A stretch of 37,105 bases of DNA from Geobacillus zalihae NBRC 101842 (GTDB lineage Bacteria; Bacillota; Bacilli; Bacillales; Anoxybacillaceae). The first letter of the stretch is position 1, and each line of letters begins with the position of its first letter. The position numbers and the translations under genes were made by a program. Positions 35,551 to 37,105 of this stretch are shown here, one piece after another. The notes beneath the pieces were generated by a model. It was not told the DNA's origin. It searched no databases and saw nothing but the letters and a program-made list of their open reading frames with translations. The stretch is taken from NCBI RefSeq assembly GCF_001544135.1, contig NZ_BCPV01000039.1:1-37105 (forward strand), written 5' to 3'.

Positions 35551-35577
35551 AGAAAGCAAGGCGCCGCCTGTTTTCTT
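35531..35577 (+). terminator. Terminator overlapping the kbaA 3' end
   Basis: CAGGCGGCGC (35531-35540) and GCGCCGCCTG (35561-35570) are perfect inverted repeats with a 20-base loop holding the stop codon, followed by TTTTCTT. An alternative fold AAGAAAGC(A)AGGC / GCCTGTTTTCTT (35550-35577) competes and is partly bidirectional. Confidence 0.75.
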
Positions 35578-35589
35578 ATGGCAGCCGCG

Positions 35590-35609
35590 AAAAAAACGGC
35601 GTGTTCGCC
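35590..35609 (-). terminator. Terminator downstream of pdaB
   Basis: On the minus strand GGCG AACA CGCC (35609-35598) followed by G and seven Ts (35596-35590). The stem is short but the T-run is good; it lies 78 bases after the pdaB stop. Confidence 0.6.
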
Positions 35610-35687
35610 AAAAGCCAATCATTCCAATTGGCGGCTTGTCTGCCGCCGCAATCCAACCGCACCGGCGCAGGCCGCTGTCGGAACGTG

Positions 35688-36443
35688 TCACTCGATCCCG
35701 CGGCTTTCGGCTTCGCCATTCGCCAACAGCTCGGAGAGGTTGACGTTTTTGTAGCCGTTTTCTTTCATGGAAGCGATAATTTTCGGCAGCGCTTTGGCTG
35801 TCTGTTTTGCCGAATCAGATGCGTGAAGGAGCACGATATCGCCCGGTTCCAGGTCCCTCGTGACGTTCTCAACAATTTGGTCTGTCCCAGGGTTGAGCCA
35901 GTCTTTCGAGTCAATGCTCCAATGGACGACAGTGTAGCCGAGGGACTGAGCAACCTTTAACACATTTTTGTTGAAGTTCCCCCCAGGGGGGCGCAGCAGC
36001 TCAACCTGTTTCATTCCCAACATGTCAAACACTTTTTTCGCCATCATTAAATCTTGACGGATTTTGGCGTTCTCAAGTTCCGTATAGTTGACAAAGTTAT
36101 ATCCCATACTGCCAATCTCATGCCCCTCCTCTTTGATCCGCTTCACCACGGCTGGATGGCGTTCGGCCCATGAGGCGGATAAGAAAAAGGTCGCGTTTTG
36201 AATCCCATGCTGCTTCAAGACATCCAAAATTTTGTCTGCATTCTCATCTCCCCAGCTGATATCGAACGTCAACGCCACCTCATTGCGGGCGTTGTCCACT
36301 TTATATACCGCCTTCGGCCCAGAAGGAAGCGAAAAAACGGGACGGTTCATTTCATAAGCGTACAAGACAACGGCGGTGAAAAAGGCGGAGCAGATAATAA
36401 TGAGAACTTTTTTCAGCGTCCGTCCGTTCAACGCGTAAAACAT
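35688..36443 (-). CDS. pdaB: Sporulation polysaccharide deacetylase-family protein PdaB
   Basis: NodB-domain protein of the sporulation-specific PdaB family (B. subtilis YbaN), needed for late spore stability. Length 251; the start is ATG at 36443 ([14 protein letters not shown]) behind AAAGGGGG, while an upstream ATG at 36491 lacks such a site. A hydrophobic anchor spans about 12-29. Motif 1 reads TFDISWGDE (59-67) rather than TFDDG; the usual HxxxH metal-ligand pair is replaced by [10 protein letters not shown]; the RPPGGNFN and LLHASD motifs (H207) are present. Catalytic deacetylase activity is therefore uncertain. Confidence 0.92.
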   Translation of the reverse strand: MFYALNGRTLKKVLIIICSAFFTAVVLYAYEMNRPVFSLPSGPKAVYKVDNARNEVALTFDISWGDENADKILDVLKQHGIQNATFFLSASWAERHPAVVKRIKEEGHEIGSMGYNFVNYTELENAKIRQDLMMAKKVFDMLGMKQVELLRPPGGNFNKNVLKVAQSLGYTVVHWSIDSKDWLNPGTDQIVENVTRDLEPGDIVLLHASDSAKQTAKALPKIIASMKENGYKNVNLSELLANGEAESRGIE

Positions 36444-36468
36444 GACATCGGCCCCCTTTTTTGCATTG

Positions 36469-36498
36469 TAAAATCGTTGTCCTAATAACATCTTATGC
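36469..36498 (-). promoter_or_regulatory. Possible sigma-G promoter of pdaB
   Basis: On the minus strand: GCATA (36498-36494), an 18-base spacer and GATTTTA (36475-36469), one mismatch to the sigma-G -10 CATNNTA. The leader would be only about 20 bases. pdaB is sigma-G-controlled in B. subtilis. Confidence 0.35.
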
Positions 36499-36598
36499 GG
36501 ACAGCCATGGCGGTTATGAAACTTATTTGCCAGTCCTCTTACCGTCGAAGAGATGGAGGAAGCCTAAAGGAACGGTCTGGCGTCGGTTCTTGAAATTC
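36499..36598. other. Intergenic stretch with no recognised feature
   Basis: Between the pdaB start region and the rRNA promoters no ORF, hairpin terminator or repeat was recognised. From about 36600 an A-rich tract (TTAAAAAAGATA) begins, which may be an UP element for rRNA promoter P1. Confidence 0.5.
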
Positions 36599-36612
36599 CC
36601 TTAAAAAAGATA

Positions 36613-36641
36613 TTGCATTTTTGATTGGTAAGTGGTATATT
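36613..36641 (+). promoter_or_regulatory. rRNA operon promoter P1
   Basis: TTGCAT (36613-36618), a 17-base spacer and TATATT (36636-36641), preceded by an A-rich UP-like tract. The predicted start is near G36649. Confidence 0.6.
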
Positions 36642-36707
36642 AAAAATCGTCGCTAATCCGACAGAGTGTTCGATAGCGGTGAGTGACGAAAAGCAACGGA
36701 AAAGATC

Positions 36708-36736
36708 TTGACAAGAAAAAAGAGGCATGTTAGTAT
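36708..36736 (+). promoter_or_regulatory. rRNA operon promoter P2
   Basis: A perfect TTGACA (36708-36713), a 17-base spacer and TAGTAT (36731-36736) with an extended TGT before it. The start falls at a G (36741 or 36743), fitting GTP-initiated, growth-controlled rRNA promoters of Bacillus. It lies 95 bases after P1. Confidence 0.8.
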
Positions 36737-36742
36737 AAAAGA

Positions 36743-36907
36743 GCTGTTTGCAATAGGAAGCTTCAACTATTCTTCAGTTCAAGACTGCAAATCAGCAGAG
36801 AAGTTGTTTCAATGCAGCAACTTTGCGCCTGTGTCTTCTAGTGAATTCGGGGGAATTGGGTTCCTCGACGCAAGACTGCAACGAAGCAAGTTCAAGAAGA
36901 GGTCTCG
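36743..36907 (+). other. rRNA operon leader, upstream part
   Basis: Transcribed leader between P2 and the boxA-like element. It contains an 11-base direct repeat CAAGACTGCAA (36780-36790 and 36871-36881) and a weak AAGTTG/CAACTT stem near 36802-36825. No convincing ORF: an 80-codon frame opening at TTG 36708 begins in the P2 -35 box. Confidence 0.6.
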
Positions 36908-36924
36908 TTCCTTGAAAACTGAAC
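36908..36924 (+). promoter_or_regulatory. boxA-like antitermination element
   Basis: TTCCTTGAAAACTGAAC matches the sequence type commonly found in Bacillaceae rRNA leaders and spacers. It is the likely site for Nus-factor antitermination, in which S10 (encoded in this window) takes part. Confidence 0.6.
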
Positions 36925-36950
36925 GAAACGAAGCGCGAAAGAAAAGCTGA

Positions 36951-37045
36951 GGCCCGCGGGTCGCCGCGATGGGCAAATGTTCTTCGCCTGCAGGGATTTA
37001 CAATCCCGAAGGCGAAGGTGATTTGACCCCGAGCGGCGGCGGGCC
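36951..37045 (+). other. 95-base rRNA-leader hairpin
   Basis: Nested arms pair in order: GGCCCGC/GCGGGCC (36951-36957, 37039-37045), CGCCGC/GCGGCG (36962-36967, 37033-37038), GGG/CCC and AAAT/ATTT, CTTCGCCT/AGGCGAAG (36982-36989, 37010-37017) and GGGATT/AATCCC (36993-36998, 37002-37007) with a TAC loop. About 34 base pairs in all, with small internal loops. It may be a processing substrate. Confidence 0.6.
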
Positions 37046-37105
37046 GAAGCTGGACAATACGAAAAGCGGAGGCCGCTTTGGCCGAAGTTGGACAATGCGA
37101 AAAGC
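37043..37105 (+). repeat. Imperfect 25-base direct repeats with intervening hairpin
   Basis: Copies at 37043-37067 and 37081-37105 differ at two positions; shared core GCCGAAG(C/T)TGGACAAT then (A/G)CGAAAAGC. Between them AAAGCGG (37063-37069) pairs with CCGCTTT (37073-37079). The window ends at the second copy, so the array may continue. The 16S gene is not reached. Confidence 0.7.

Noticed and set aside
35601-35960. 119-codon plus-strand ORF opposite the pdaB 3' end
   Set aside because: Antisense to pdaB, starts within its terminator region and has no recognisable family.
36708-36950. 80-codon ORF in the rRNA leader
   Set aside because: It opens at a TTG within the P2 -35 box and runs through the boxA element, so it is leader sequence.
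36951-37045. tRNA gene in the rRNA leader
   Set aside because: The fold is a single long hairpin without a cloverleaf, anticodon arm or T-arm consensus.
36892-37095. 67-codon minus-strand ORF across the rRNA leader
   Set aside because: Covers the boxA element and long hairpin; no ribosome binding site or resemblance.

Overview
The window comes from a spore-forming, thermophilic member of the Bacillaceae, most likely Geobacillus or a close relative. The adenylate kinase, EF-Tu and ribosomal proteins read like Geobacillus stearothermophilus-type sequences recalled from memory. GC content is high for a Bacillus relative, and gene order follows the Bacillus subtilis rpoB-to-ybaN region almost gene for gene. 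Sporulation and germination genes (cwlD, gerD, kbaA, pdaB) sit at the right-hand end, as in B. subtilis. The species cannot be fixed from sequence reading alone.

Layout. (1) 1-7114: rpoB (5' end cut by the window) and rpoC. (2) 7176-12143: the str operon rplGB-rpsL-rpsG-fusA-tuf, with a promoter before rplGB, an extra promoter directly before tuf, hairpin-bearing leaders before fusA and tuf, and a strong terminator after tuf. (3) 12177-27182: the S10-spc-alpha supercluster, led by two tandem sigma-A-like promoters and running rpsJ-rplC-rplD-rplW-rplB-rpsS-rplV-rpsC-rplP-rpmC-rpsQ-rplN-rplX-rplE-rpsN-rpsH-rplF-rplR-rpsE-rpmD-rplO-secY-adk-map-infA-rpmJ-rpsM-rpsK-rpoA-rplQ to a terminator. (4) 27240-30507: ecfA1-ecfA2-ecfT (energizing module of an ECF vitamin transporter) and truA. 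(5) 30557-31578: rplM-rpsI with its own promoter, an L13-type leader and a terminator. (6) 31657-36443: ybaK (DUF2521), cwlD, salA, gerD (minus), kbaA, pdaB (minus), separated by terminators that in places serve both strands. (7) 36444-37105: no protein gene; tandem rRNA promoters P1 and P2, a boxA-like element, a very long hairpin and the start of a repeat array, i.e. the leader of an rRNA operon whose 16S gene lies beyond the window.

How it works together. Regions 1-5 make the core of RNA polymerase (beta, beta', alpha), much of both ribosomal subunits, two elongation factors, IF-1, the Sec channel, adenylate kinase, methionine aminopeptidase and a tRNA pseudouridine synthase. This is the growth-rate-linked expression block, and it runs into an rRNA operon. 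Region 6 holds genes of sporulation initiation (kbaA), cortex maturation (cwlD, pdaB) and germination (gerD).

No undescribed multi-gene system is visible: every sizeable ORF belongs to a known family. The parts worth a second look are non-coding: leader hairpins before fusA, tuf and rpsJ, a hairpin at the map stop codon where the usual KOW-domain gene is missing, a mini-ORF overlapping the rplX start, a sigma-G-type promoter before gerD, and the long hairpin plus repeats in the rRNA leader. All calls are by eye; no alignment, folding or database search was run.
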